Assembly (NCBI RefSeq): GCF_017377775.1
Contig: NZ_JAFVLN010000009.1
Coordinates: forward strand, 124,001 to 188,000
Length of the DNA stretch: 64,000 bases
DNA from: Streptomyces sp. VRA16 Mangrove soil
Lineage (GTDB): Bacteria > Actinomycetota > Actinomycetes > Streptomycetales > Streptomycetaceae
Direction of reading: 5' to 3'
The notes under the pieces were generated by a model, which worked only from the letters and a program-made list of their open reading frames with translations, ran no database searches and had not been told where the DNA came from. The position numbers were made by a program, and so were the translations under genes. Every line of letters begins with the position of its first letter. Within the stretch, counting starts at the first letter, position 1. Positions 8,292 through 16,137 of the stretch are shown piece after piece.

Positions 8292-9167
8292 ATGGACCTT
8301 CCACTGGTCGTGGGTGTCGACGGTTCGGAGTCGAGCCTGCGCGCGGTCGACTGGGCCGCCGAGGAAGCGGCCCGCCGCTCGCTCGCGCTGTGTCTGGTCC
8401 ACGCGTCGCTGTGGGAGCGCTACGAGGACGCCGAGCCGGCCGCCGAGCCGGGCGGCGACACGCGCGGCATCGCCGAGCGGATCCTGGACACCGCCCGCGA
8501 CCGCGCGCACGCCCGCCGTCCCGAGGTGAAGGCCTCCGTCACGGTGGTCCCCGACGAGCCACCGGAGGCACTGCTGCGCGCGGCCCGCAACGCCTGGGCG
8601 GTCGTCACCGGGCAGCGCGGCCGCGGCCCCGTGCGCGAACTGCTGCTCGGCTCGGTCAGTCTGACGGTCGCGGCGCACGCGGCCTGCCCGGTGATCGTGG
8701 TGCGCGGCGACGCGGCCGCGCTGTCCGGGGCGCACGACCGGGTCCTGCTCGGCGTGGGCGCCCCGGACTCCGGCGGCTCCGCGCTCCGGTTCGCCTTCGA
8801 GGAGGCGGCGGTGCGCGGCAGTGTGCTGGACGCGGTACGCGCCTGGCGCGCCCCCGCGCACGAGACGACGGACCATCTGCTGCCGGCCGGTGAGTCGTCC
8901 AGCGGACAGCGCCGGCACGCGGTCCTGCTGCTCGCGGACGCGCTGCGCTCCCCGGCCCGCGCGCATCCGGACGTCTTCGTCCGCACCGACGTCGTGGAGG
9001 GTCCGGCGCGCCGGGTGCTCATCGACCGGTCGGCCGCGGCCGATCTGCTGGTGATCGGCGCCCGGCGGCGGCACGGCCATGTCGGGCTCCAGCTGGGCCG
9101 GGTGGGGCACGCGGTCCTGCACCACGCGCTGTGTCCGGTGGCCCTGGTGCCGCAGCACGGGGAGTGA
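8292..9167 (+). CDS. Universal stress protein with two Usp domains
   Basis: A 291-residue cytosolic protein with tandem UspA domains (about residues 1-145 and 150-290). The first opens with LPLVVGVDGSESSLRAVDWA and ends with the ATP-binding type loop GxRGRGPVRELLLGSVS; the second has VIGARRRHGHVGLQLGRVGHAVLHH. Tandem Usp proteins are prominent members of the mycobacterial DosR regulon. The ATG is preceded by GAGAGG at 11 bases; a GTG at 8283 in frame is possible but too close to that site. First of four Usp genes in the island. Confidence 0.92.
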   Translation: MDLPLVVGVDGSESSLRAVDWAAEEAARRSLALCLVHASLWERYEDAEPAAEPGGDTRGIAERILDTARDRAHARRPEVKASVTVVPDEPPEALLRAARNAWAVVTGQRGRGPVRELLLGSVSLTVAAHAACPVIVVRGDAAALSGAHDRVLLGVGAPDSGGSALRFAFEEAAVRGSVLDAVRAWRAPAHETTDHLLPAGESSSGQRRHAVLLLADALRSPARAHPDVFVRTDVVEGPARRVLIDRSAAADLLVIGARRRHGHVGLQLGRVGHAVLHHALCPVALVPQHGE

Positions 9168-9209
9168 GCCCCGGACCGGCAACTCCCCCAGTCAGGAAGG
9201 AGTGGACCC

Positions 9210-9956
9210 GTGAGCGAGATCGCCGCACCGCTGCGGAACGTACGGGCCGTGGTGCTCGACACCGACGGTGTGATCACCGATTCGGCGCATCTGCACGCGT
9301 CGTCCTGGAAGTGGGCGTTCGACGCGTTCCTGCGCGCGCATCCGCCGGAATCGGCTCAGGACCGGCGGCCGTTCGACGTCTACGTCGACTATCCGCTGTA
9401 CGTGGACGGCAAGGCGCGGCGCGACGGCGCGGCCGCGTTCCTCGCCTCACGCGGGGTGCGTCCCGCACCGGCGGTGATCGAGGCGATCGCCACGGCGAAG
9501 GACCGTGCCTACTGTGAGCGGCTGCGGCTCGGCGCCCCGGTGCCCGCTTTCCGCGGCACCGTCGCACTGCTGCACGCGCTGCTGTCCGAGGGGGTGCTGC
9601 TGGCGGCCGCTTCGGCGTCCCGGCACGCCAGGGAGCTCCTGGAACGCGCCCATGTCCTGGACCTGTTCGACGCGGTGGTCGACGGCAACGAGGCGGCGCG
9701 GCTCGGGCTGCGCGGCAAGCCGCACCCCGATCTGTTCCTGGAGGCGGCCCGCAGGCTGCGGACCGATCCGGCGCGCACCGCGGTCGTCGAGGACGCGCTG
9801 TCCGGCGCGGAGGCGGCCCGGCGGGGCGGCTTCGCGCTCGTCATCGGTGTCGACCGCGTCGGCGCGCACGGGCACCACGATCAACTCCTCGCGGCGGGCG
9901 CCGACGTGGTCGTGTCCGACCTGGGCGAACTGGTCACGGAAGGCGCCGTCCGGTGA
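9210..9956 (+). CDS. HAD-family beta-phosphoglucomutase-like protein
   Basis: A 248-residue HAD hydrolase. Motif I is LDTDGVITDS (nucleophile and acid/base aspartates intact), motif II is the serine region AAASASRHA, motif III the lysine in GKPHPDLF, motif IV VVEDALSGAEAA. The cap and motif I context resemble beta-phosphoglucomutase and the N-terminal domain of mycobacterial OtsB1 (Rv2006). The GTG start follows AAGGAG. Its stop overlaps the start of the GH65 phosphorylase by four bases, so the two probably act in sequence: phosphorolysis of a disaccharide, then conversion of beta-glucose 1-phosphate to glucose 6-phosphate. Confidence 0.88.
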   Translation: MSEIAAPLRNVRAVVLDTDGVITDSAHLHASSWKWAFDAFLRAHPPESAQDRRPFDVYVDYPLYVDGKARRDGAAAFLASRGVRPAPAVIEAIATAKDRAYCERLRLGAPVPAFRGTVALLHALLSEGVLLAAASASRHARELLERAHVLDLFDAVVDGNEAARLGLRGKPHPDLFLEAARRLRTDPARTAVVEDALSGAEAARRGGFALVIGVDRVGAHGHHDQLLAAGADVVVSDLGELVTEGAVR

Positions 9957-12361
9957 CGTCGGGCGCGGAGGGCACCTGGTCGTACGAGGGGTACGTCCCC
10001 GGCGACGAGCATCTGCGGGAGGCCCTGTGCACGCTCGGCAACGGCGTCTTCGCCACACGCGGCGCGCTGCCCGAGTGCACGGCGGACGAGGTGCACTACC
10101 CGGGCACGTACGCCGCGGGCTGCTACGACCGGCTGACCTCGCACGTCGCGGGCCGCGACGTGGAGAACGAGGACCTGGTCAACCTGCCGAACTGGCTGAC
10201 GCTGCGCTTCCGCCCCCGTGACCACCGGGGCCCGGCCGACTGGCTCCACCCGGACCAGGACCGGGTGCTGGAGCATCGCACGACCCTGTTCCTGGACAGC
10301 GGGATTCTGGAGCGCAGCACCCGGTACCAGGATCCGCAGGACCGCAGGACCGCCGTGCGTCAGCTGCGCCTGGTCCACATGGCGGAGCCCCAACTGGCCG
10401 CGCTGCGCTCGGAGTTCACCGCAGAGAACTGGTCGGGCGAGCTGGACGTGGAGTCGGCGCTCGACGGCACCGTGCGCAACGCGGGAGTACCGCGCTACCG
10501 CGATCTGAACGGCTCCCACCTCGTCGACGTGCATCCGGGGTTCGCCGCCCCGCGCCACATCACCCTGCGCTGCCGCACCCGCACCTCGGACCTGCGGATC
10601 GCGCTCGCCGCCCGCACCACGTCACCCGACCCGGTGCGCGCGCAGGTCGTCGACCACCACACGGGCCGCGCCGCCCATCTGCTGCATCTGCCGCTGACCC
10701 AGGGGCGGACGGTCACCGTGGACAAGACCGTGGCCCTGTACACGTCCCGGTCCACCGCGATCAGTGATCCGCTGTGGGCGGCCGTCGACGCGGTGGGCCG
10801 GGCTCCCGGCTTCGACGAACTGCTCGCCTCCCATCTGACGGCGTGGACCCAGCTGTGGCGGCGCGCCGAACTCGACGTGCCGGACGAGGCGGGCCACATC
10901 CTGCGGCTGCACCTCTTCCACGTCCTGCAGACGCTGTCGCCGCACACCGCGGAACTGGACGTCGGCGTACCGGCGCGCGGACTGCACGGCGAGGCCTACC
11001 GGGGCCACGTCTTCTGGGACGAGCTCTTCGTCCTCCCCTATCTGAACCTGCACTTCCCCGAGGTGTCCCGGGCCCTGCTCACCTACCGCCACCGCCGCCT
11101 GGGCGCCGCCTGCCGGGCCGCCCACGACGCCGGCCACGTGGGCGCGATGTACCCCTGGCAGAGCGGCAGCGACGGCCGCGAGGAGACCCAGCGGCTGCAC
11201 CTCAACCCGCGTTCCGGGCGCTGGCTGCCCGACCACACGCATCTGCAGCACCATGTCGGCTCGGCGATCGCGTACAACATCTGGCGGTACGCGGAGGCCA
11301 CGGGCGACGCCGAGTTCCTGCACACCAAGGGCGCCGAGACGGTGCTGCAGATCGCCCGGTTCTGGGCGGACCGCGCGGTCCACGACGAGGATCTGGGCCG
11401 CTACCGGATCCGCGGGGTGGTCGGCCCCGACGAGTACCACGACGCCTACCCCGGCGCCGACCGCCCCGGTGTCGACGACAACGCGTACACCAATGTCACG
11501 GCCGCCTGGGTGCTGGCCCGCGCCCTCGATCTGCTCGACACGCTGCCCGCGCCGCGCCGGGTCGAGCTCGCCGAGCGCATCGGGTTCGACGGCGGCGAGG
11601 CCGAGGCCTGGGGGGACATCGCGCGCCGGCTGTACGTACCGTTCCACGACGGCGTCATCAGCCAGTTCGAGGGGTACGAGGAGCTGGCGGAGCTGGACTG
11701 GGATGCGTACCGCAAGCGGTACGACGACATCCGGCGCCTGGACCGGATCCTGGAGGCGGAGGGCGACAGCGTCAACCGCTACCGGGCGTCGAAGCAGGCG
11801 GACGTGCTGATGCTCGGCCACCTCTTCCCACCGTCCGAACTGGGCGCGCTCATGCGCGGGTTGGGCTACGAGCTGGACGACACGATCTGGCGGCGCACGG
11901 TCGACCACTATCTGCGGCGCACCAGCCACGGCTCCACCCTCAGCGGGCTGGTGCACGGCTGGGTGCTGGCGCGGGCCCGGCGCGCGGAGGCCTGGAACTT
12001 CGTCCACGAGGCGCTGATCGGCGACATCGCCGACGTGCAGGGCGGCACCACCGGTGAGGGGATCCATCTCGGCGCCATGGCGGGCACCCTCGATCTGGTG
12101 CAGCGCGGTCTCACCGGGCTGCAGACCCGCGACGAGGCGCTGTGGCTGGATCCGGCGCCACTGCCCGAACTCACCGGATCCGGCTACGGGTTCACGATCC
12201 GCTACCGCGGCCACTGGGGCGTACGGCTGCGCCTGGGGCCGGGACGGGTGCATCTCACGGTGCCCGCGTCCGACCGGGTGCCGATCCTGCTGGAGCTGCC
12301 GGACCGGGCCGTCTCGGTGCGGCCGGGCGAATCGTGCGACCTGCTGCTGCCCCGCGGTTGA
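9953..12361 (+). CDS. GH65 family disaccharide phosphorylase (trehalose/maltose/kojibiose type)
   Basis: An 802-residue protein with the GH65 layout: N-terminal beta-sandwich, linker, (alpha/alpha)6 barrel from about residue 300, and small C-terminal domain. The catalytic region GPDEYHD (general acid Glu) followed by VDDNAYTNVTAAW and the phosphate-site region KQADVLMLGHLF, then TSHGSTLS, are present. Family members phosphorolyse alpha-linked glucobioses; the substrate cannot be chosen from sequence, though trehalose is attractive because the mycobacterial OtsB1 fusion combines the same two domains. GTG start overlaps the HAD gene stop (GTGA). Confidence 0.9.
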   Translation: MTSGAEGTWSYEGYVPGDEHLREALCTLGNGVFATRGALPECTADEVHYPGTYAAGCYDRLTSHVAGRDVENEDLVNLPNWLTLRFRPRDHRGPADWLHPDQDRVLEHRTTLFLDSGILERSTRYQDPQDRRTAVRQLRLVHMAEPQLAALRSEFTAENWSGELDVESALDGTVRNAGVPRYRDLNGSHLVDVHPGFAAPRHITLRCRTRTSDLRIALAARTTSPDPVRAQVVDHHTGRAAHLLHLPLTQGRTVTVDKTVALYTSRSTAISDPLWAAVDAVGRAPGFDELLASHLTAWTQLWRRAELDVPDEAGHILRLHLFHVLQTLSPHTAELDVGVPARGLHGEAYRGHVFWDELFVLPYLNLHFPEVSRALLTYRHRRLGAACRAAHDAGHVGAMYPWQSGSDGREETQRLHLNPRSGRWLPDHTHLQHHVGSAIAYNIWRYAEATGDAEFLHTKGAETVLQIARFWADRAVHDEDLGRYRIRGVVGPDEYHDAYPGADRPGVDDNAYTNVTAAWVLARALDLLDTLPAPRRVELAERIGFDGGEAEAWGDIARRLYVPFHDGVISQFEGYEELAELDWDAYRKRYDDIRRLDRILEAEGDSVNRYRASKQADVLMLGHLFPPSELGALMRGLGYELDDTIWRRTVDHYLRRTSHGSTLSGLVHGWVLARARRAEAWNFVHEALIGDIADVQGGTTGEGIHLGAMAGTLDLVQRGLTGLQTRDEALWLDPAPLPELTGSGYGFTIRYRGHWGVRLRLGPGRVHLTVPASDRVPILLELPDRAVSVRPGESCDLLLPRG

Positions 12362-12386
12362 GGGTCTGCCCGATCGGCCTCCCCGA

Positions 12387-12405
12387 CAGGGCCCCTCGGA
12401 CTCTG
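12387..12405. promoter_or_regulatory. Imperfect palindrome upstream of Usp gene
   Basis: CAGGGCCCCTCGGACTCTG has 6 of 9 symmetric pairs around 12396 and GGGCC / GGACT halves four bases apart, like the sites at 7400 and 22122 but weaker. It is 55-73 bases upstream of the Usp ATG, the same distance range as the other sites. Confidence 0.35.
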
Positions 12406-12459
12406 CACCCCGGTCGCACACCGGCGCACCCTGGAGGCAACGAGAGGGGAGCGGCCACC

Positions 12460-13071
12460 ATGTCCTCCGGACGCGGAACTCTGATCGTGGGCGTCGACGG
12501 TTCGCGCGGCGCCCTGGCGGCACTGCGCTGGGCCGTCGCCCAGGCGCGTCCGATGTACGCGGACGTGGTCGCCGTGCACGTCTGGCAGCCGAGCGCCCGG
12601 TACCGGGCCCCCTACGCCCCGGTGGACGGTCTCGCCTCACCCTCCGACGACCGCCGCAGGGCCCACCGCATCCTGGACGACACGGTGGCCCGGGTCCTCG
12701 CGTGGGAGCCGGGCGCCCGGCTGCGTCCGCTGCTGACCGAAGGGCCGACCGTTCCCGTGCTCGTGGCCCATTCGGACCGGGCCCAACTGCTGGTCCTGGG
12801 GCGCCGATCGAGCGAGGACCCTGCCCTCCCGGCGCTCGGCGCGGTGGCCCGCGCCTGCATCCGCAGGGCACGCTGCCCCGTGGTCACCGTGCCGGAGGCC
12901 GAGGCCGACGCGCCGCGCCCCACCGCCCCCGCTCTCCTCGTCCCGCACCGGACGGCAGCCGAAGGAGCGCCTTCCCGCACGCTCCTGAACCGGCGCGCGG
13001 ACGACCCATGCGAGACCGCCACAGGCGCCGAGCGGCCGTCTCGCAACCGCGGCCACCGCCGGCCCTTCTGA
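12460..13071 (+). CDS. Universal stress protein, single domain with extended tail
   Basis: A 203-residue protein with one Usp domain (about residues 5-145; LIVGVDGSRGALAALRWAV, LLVLGRRSS). The nucleotide loop is degenerate (no GxxGxG run), so ATP binding is uncertain. Residues 150-203 form an Arg/Pro-rich, probably disordered tail not usual in Usp proteins. ATG follows GAGAGGGGAG. The nitroreductase gene begins 63 bases downstream on the same strand, suggesting one transcript. Confidence 0.85.
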   Translation: MSSGRGTLIVGVDGSRGALAALRWAVAQARPMYADVVAVHVWQPSARYRAPYAPVDGLASPSDDRRRAHRILDDTVARVLAWEPGARLRPLLTEGPTVPVLVAHSDRAQLLVLGRRSSEDPALPALGAVARACIRRARCPVVTVPEAEADAPRPTAPALLVPHRTAAEGAPSRTLLNRRADDPCETATGAERPSRNRGHRRPF

Positions 13072-13134
13072 ACGGGCCGACGGTGGCCGCCTGACACACC
13101 GTCACGGCCCCACCCACCGCCGGAGGTGATCCCC

Positions 13135-14148
13135 GTGCACGTCCACCCCGAGCCCGAGACGGTCACCGCGCTCGTCCGCGACGCGATCACGGCTCCCTCG
13201 CTGCACAACTCCCAGCCCTGGGCGTTCCGTTACGTCCGTGACATCGGCACGCTCGAACTGCGCGCGGACCCGGACCGGGGCCATCCGGTGGTCGACCCGG
13301 CCGGCCGCGCCCTCCATCTCGGCTGCGGGGCCTGCCTGTTCGCGCTGGACATCGCCGCGCTGCACCGCAACCTGGATCCCGACGTGACCCTCCTGCCCGA
13401 CCTCGAACAGCCCGAACTCGTCGCGTCCGCCCGGTTCCTGAGGCCACCGACGGCCGAGCGAATGCGGCTCGCCGCGCTCCAACCGATGCTGCGACAGCGG
13501 CACAGCAGCCGCTTCCCCTACGCGGACGCACCCGTCGATCCGCGGATCTGCGCCCTGCTCAGCGAGGCCGCCGCGCGGGAGGGTGCGACCCTGGACTTCC
13601 CGGGACCGCAGGCCACGGACACCCTGCTCGACCTGACCGAGGAGGCGTGGTGGCGGGACGCGCTCGATACGGAACGCGCCGTCGAACTGCGCCGCTGGAC
13701 CCGGATCGGGCCGCGGGCGAGTGACACGGCGACCGACGGCGTCCCCGACTTCGCGTTCGGGCCGCGCAGGCGGTTCGGGCGGGCCCCGGTGCGCGACTTC
13801 GCCGCAGGGCGCCGGCTGCCGGGGCGGGCCACGGCGGACTTCGAGTCCGCTCCCCTGCTCGCCGTGCTGCTGACGGCGCACGACACCCGTGCCGACTGGT
13901 TGCGCGCGGGCCGTGCCCTGCACCGGGTCCTGCTCGTGGCGACCCTGTGGGACCTGGTGGCGTCGCTCGGCACCGAGGTGCTCGAACAGCCCGATCTACG
14001 GCATGAGCTGCTCAAGTCCATCGCCGGTCCGGGGCGTCCGGGCCCGGCGCGGACGATGTGGCCGCAGGCCGTGGTCCGGCTCGGCCACGGCCCGCGCGGT
14101 CCCGACTCGCCACGACGCCCCGTGCAGGACGTGCTGACCGTCGAGTGA
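13135..14148 (+). CDS. Acg-family nitroreductase-like protein
   Basis: A 337-residue protein of the nitroreductase superfamily, resembling the Acg/Rv2032-type branch (two tandem degenerate nitroreductase halves): N-terminal APSLHNSQPWAFRY, followed by DPDRGHPVVDPAGRALHLGCGACLFAL and a second half from about residue 110. Mycobacterial Acg is a DosR-regulated protein that binds FMN tightly and lacks nitroreductase activity, so a flavin-sequestering role is possible here. The GTG at 13135 is eight bases after GGAGG; the GTG at 13126 overlaps that site and was rejected. Confidence 0.85.
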   Translation: MHVHPEPETVTALVRDAITAPSLHNSQPWAFRYVRDIGTLELRADPDRGHPVVDPAGRALHLGCGACLFALDIAALHRNLDPDVTLLPDLEQPELVASARFLRPPTAERMRLAALQPMLRQRHSSRFPYADAPVDPRICALLSEAAAREGATLDFPGPQATDTLLDLTEEAWWRDALDTERAVELRRWTRIGPRASDTATDGVPDFAFGPRRRFGRAPVRDFAAGRRLPGRATADFESAPLLAVLLTAHDTRADWLRAGRALHRVLLVATLWDLVASLGTEVLEQPDLRHELLKSIAGPGRPGPARTMWPQAVVRLGHGPRGPDSPRRPVQDVLTVE

Positions 14149-14188
14149 GCCCGGGAGTGCGCCCGGGGCGGCGCCGCACGGGCCTCAC
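14145..14188. terminator. Bidirectional hairpin between convergent genes
   Basis: GTGAGCCCG (14145-14153) can pair with CGGGCCTCAC (14179-14188) with one bulge. It spans both stop codons of the convergent nitroreductase and Rv1733c-like genes. No T-tract, as is usual in this GC range. Confidence 0.45.
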
Positions 14189-14748
14189 ACCCAGGCGGCC
14201 CACTCCCGGTCCCATTGCGCGAGCCGCTCGCGGTCCAGGCGGCGGCGCACCGACCAGCCCGCCAGCAGGGCCACGGTGGTGACACCGCCCGCGGCCGCCG
14301 CGCCGACCGACGCCCCGCGCAACCAGATGTCGGACTCGTCCAGCGGGGCCCCGGCGATCCGGCCGGCGTCGTCCAGCCAGATCCGGGCGCTCTCACCGCG
14401 CCGGGTGCCGGCCGGCACGCGCGCGATGCCGGAGTGCGTGACGCCGTCGGCCGTCGTCCAGCGCACCGGCACCTGGTAAAGAGTCCTGACCGAGCCCGAG
14501 CTGCCGGCCCAGGTCGCCATCGGCGGCGCGTCCTTGAGCAGACGGGCGCTCGCCGTGTGACGGTTCTCGTGCTGCGCGCGGGACTCCGCGCGCGCCGCGG
14601 CGACGGTCGGCGCCCCCACGGCGAGGGCGGCGGCCGGCGCGCCGACGGCCACGGCCGCGGTCACACACAGCACCGTCCACGCCTCGACGACGTCGGAACG
14701 GCGCCGCAGCGGGTTGTCGCGCAGGCGCAGGCGCCAACCGAAGCGCAT
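14185..14748 (-). CDS. Rv1733c-like two-helix membrane protein
   Basis: A 187-residue protein with the family opening RLRDNPLRRRSDVVEAWTV, a transmembrane helix at about residues 23-45, an extracytoplasmic beta-rich domain (about 50-135), a second helix (about 140-162) and a basic/aromatic C-terminal end (WDREWAAWV). Mycobacterial Rv1733c is a DosR-regulated membrane antigen of unknown function. Four bases separate its ATG from the flavodoxin stop, making it the last gene of a seven-gene operon starting at 22070. A paralogue is at 34653-35258. Confidence 0.85.
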   Translation of the reverse strand: MRFGWRLRLRDNPLRRRSDVVEAWTVLCVTAAVAVGAPAAALAVGAPTVAAARAESRAQHENRHTASARLLKDAPPMATWAGSSGSVRTLYQVPVRWTTADGVTHSGIARVPAGTRRGESARIWLDDAGRIAGAPLDESDIWLRGASVGAAAAGGVTTVALLAGWSVRRRLDRERLAQWDREWAAWV

Positions 14749-14752
14749 GACG

Positions 14753-15331
14753 TCACTCCCCTTCCGTCACATCCGTCACATCCATCACATCCGTCGCATC
14801 CCCCGTCGCCCGCTCGCCGCCCCGGGCGGCGAGCAGTTCGCGGGCGATCCGCTCGGCCCAGCCGGTGATCTGTGCGATGTCCCGGAAGTCGCCGCCCTTT
14901 CCGGAGTCGACGAGCATCCGGGCCATCCGGCCGCGGGCGTGCTCGTCGAGCCGGCCGCCGAATGTGATGTGGCCGTTGGCGTCGAGCCGGTCCGCGATCC
15001 TGCGCACGCCCGGCACCGGCGGGATGTCGCGCTCGGCAGCCGACGGGTCGAGAGGTCCGCTGCTGAACAGCCACACCGGGCGGCTGCCCAGGGCGCGCCG
15101 GGCCCGCCGGGCGAAGCGGCGGGCGTCGCGGTGCCAGTGGCCCGCGTACAGGGCGCCGCCGAGCACCACGGCGTCGTACGCGGACACGTCCTGGACCGCC
15201 TCACGCGCGGGGCACACCGCGGTGGCACAGCCTGACTTGCTCAGCACGTCGCCGATCCGGTCGGCGATCTCCGCCGTGGAGCCGTACTTCGACCCGTAGG
15301 CGACCAGCACCCGGGGTTCCCTGCGATCCAT
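14753..15331 (-). CDS. Flavodoxin-domain protein (HemG-like)
   Basis: A 192-residue protein with the FMN phosphate loop YGSKYGSTAEIADRIG near the N-terminus and the core VVLGGALYAGHWH and FSSGPL, typical of flavodoxin/protoporphyrinogen oxidase-like proteins. Residues beyond about 165 are an extension coding a short repeated element (see 14763-14798). The ATG follows GGAGG. Family proteins carry out FMN-dependent electron transfer; a redox partner for the hydrogenase is conceivable but not shown. Confidence 0.85.
   Translation of the reverse strand: MDRREPRVLVAYGSKYGSTAEIADRIGDVLSKSGCATAVCPAREAVQDVSAYDAVVLGGALYAGHWHRDARRFARRARRALGSRPVWLFSSGPLDPSAAERDIPPVPGVRRIADRLDANGHITFGGRLDEHARGRMARMLVDSGKGGDFRDIAQITGWAERIARELLAARGGERATGDATDVMDVTDVTEGE
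14763..14798. repeat. Four tandem 9-bp units in flavodoxin C-terminus
   Basis: Units TCCGTCACA, TCCGTCACA, TCCATCACA, TCCGTCGCA run without gaps and keep the reading frame, giving the protein tail its DATDVMDVTDVTE sequence. This is a minisatellite-like array whose copy number could vary between strains without frameshift. Confidence 0.8.
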
Positions 15332-15359
15332 GGCCGTGCGCCTCCTTCGGGCCGACAGG

Positions 15360-16094
15360 TCAGAGCTTGCGCAGCCAGTCGTCGGCGACCCCGTGCACCG
15401 CCGGTTCGTCGGGGCGCAGATGAGAGTCGTCGAGCCGGTAGGTCAACTTGTCGACGACACCGATCACGCCGTCGATGTGGGCGGTCATCCGCCCTGCGAT
15501 GTCCTTCTCGCTGCGCCGCTCCATCTGCCCTTCGAGGGTGACGACGCCCTCGTGGACCTGGACGGAGACGACACCCGGGGTCAGCCAGAGGCTGCGTACG
15601 AGGACCTCGTCGACGACCTCGCGGCGGATCTCCTCGTCGGGCCGCAGGAACACCTGGAGCAGATCGCGGCGGGTGACGATGCCGACGAGCCGTTCCTCCT
15701 CGTCGATGACGGGCAGCCGTTCCACCTTGTGGTGGGCCATCACGCGGGCGGCCTCGGCGATCGTGTCCTCGGCGTGCACGGTGACCGGCGGCGCGGACAT
15801 CAGCTGTCCGGCCGTGCGGGCCTGCCCCTTGCGGCGTTCGGTGCGCCCGGCGCGCCCCCAGGACCCGGGCCGGTGCGGCCGGCGCGCGTGGCCGAAGCGG
15901 TCCTCGGTCTGTGTCTCGCGGGTCAGCAGGTCCGTCTCGGAGATCACCCCGACGACCCGTTCGTTCTCGTCGACGACGGGCAGGCCGCTGATGCGGTGCC
16001 GGTTCAGCAGCCGCGCCACCTCCTTGAACGGTGTGCCGTCCTGTACGCGGATGACGTCGCCCACCATCACCGATCCGACCTTGCTGTGCTTCAT
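15360..16094 (-). CDS. CBS-CBS-BON domain protein
   Basis: A 244-residue paralogue of the protein at 2146-2784. CBS1 is at about residues 8-62 (VVGVISETDLL), a charged insertion RRPHRPGSWGRAGRTERRK separates it from CBS2 (about 95-155, LVGIVTRRDLLQVF), and a BON domain follows (about 160-225). It probably senses adenylate ligands. The ATG at 16094 follows AGGAACGAGCG. It sits between the GNAT/acyl-CoA synthetase and flavodoxin genes in the same operon. Confidence 0.88.
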   Translation of the reverse strand: MKHSKVGSVMVGDVIRVQDGTPFKEVARLLNRHRISGLPVVDENERVVGVISETDLLTRETQTEDRFGHARRPHRPGSWGRAGRTERRKGQARTAGQLMSAPPVTVHAEDTIAEAARVMAHHKVERLPVIDEEERLVGIVTRRDLLQVFLRPDEEIRREVVDEVLVRSLWLTPGVVSVQVHEGVVTLEGQMERRSEKDIAGRMTAHIDGVIGVVDKLTYRLDDSHLRPDEPAVHGVADDWLRKL

Positions 16095-16137
16095 CGCTCG
16101 TTCCTTCCTCTGTGGGCGGTGCAGGGGCTCACCGGGC

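Noticed and set aside
14763..14798. CRISPR-like short repeats
   Set aside because: The units are contiguous 9-mers without spacers, inside a coding frame.
15349..15362. GGGCCGACAGGTCA resembling the 7403-7416 core, between the CBS-BON and flavodoxin genes
   Set aside because: It overlaps a stop codon and a Shine-Dalgarno region inside an operon, and symmetry is poor, so chance similarity is likely.
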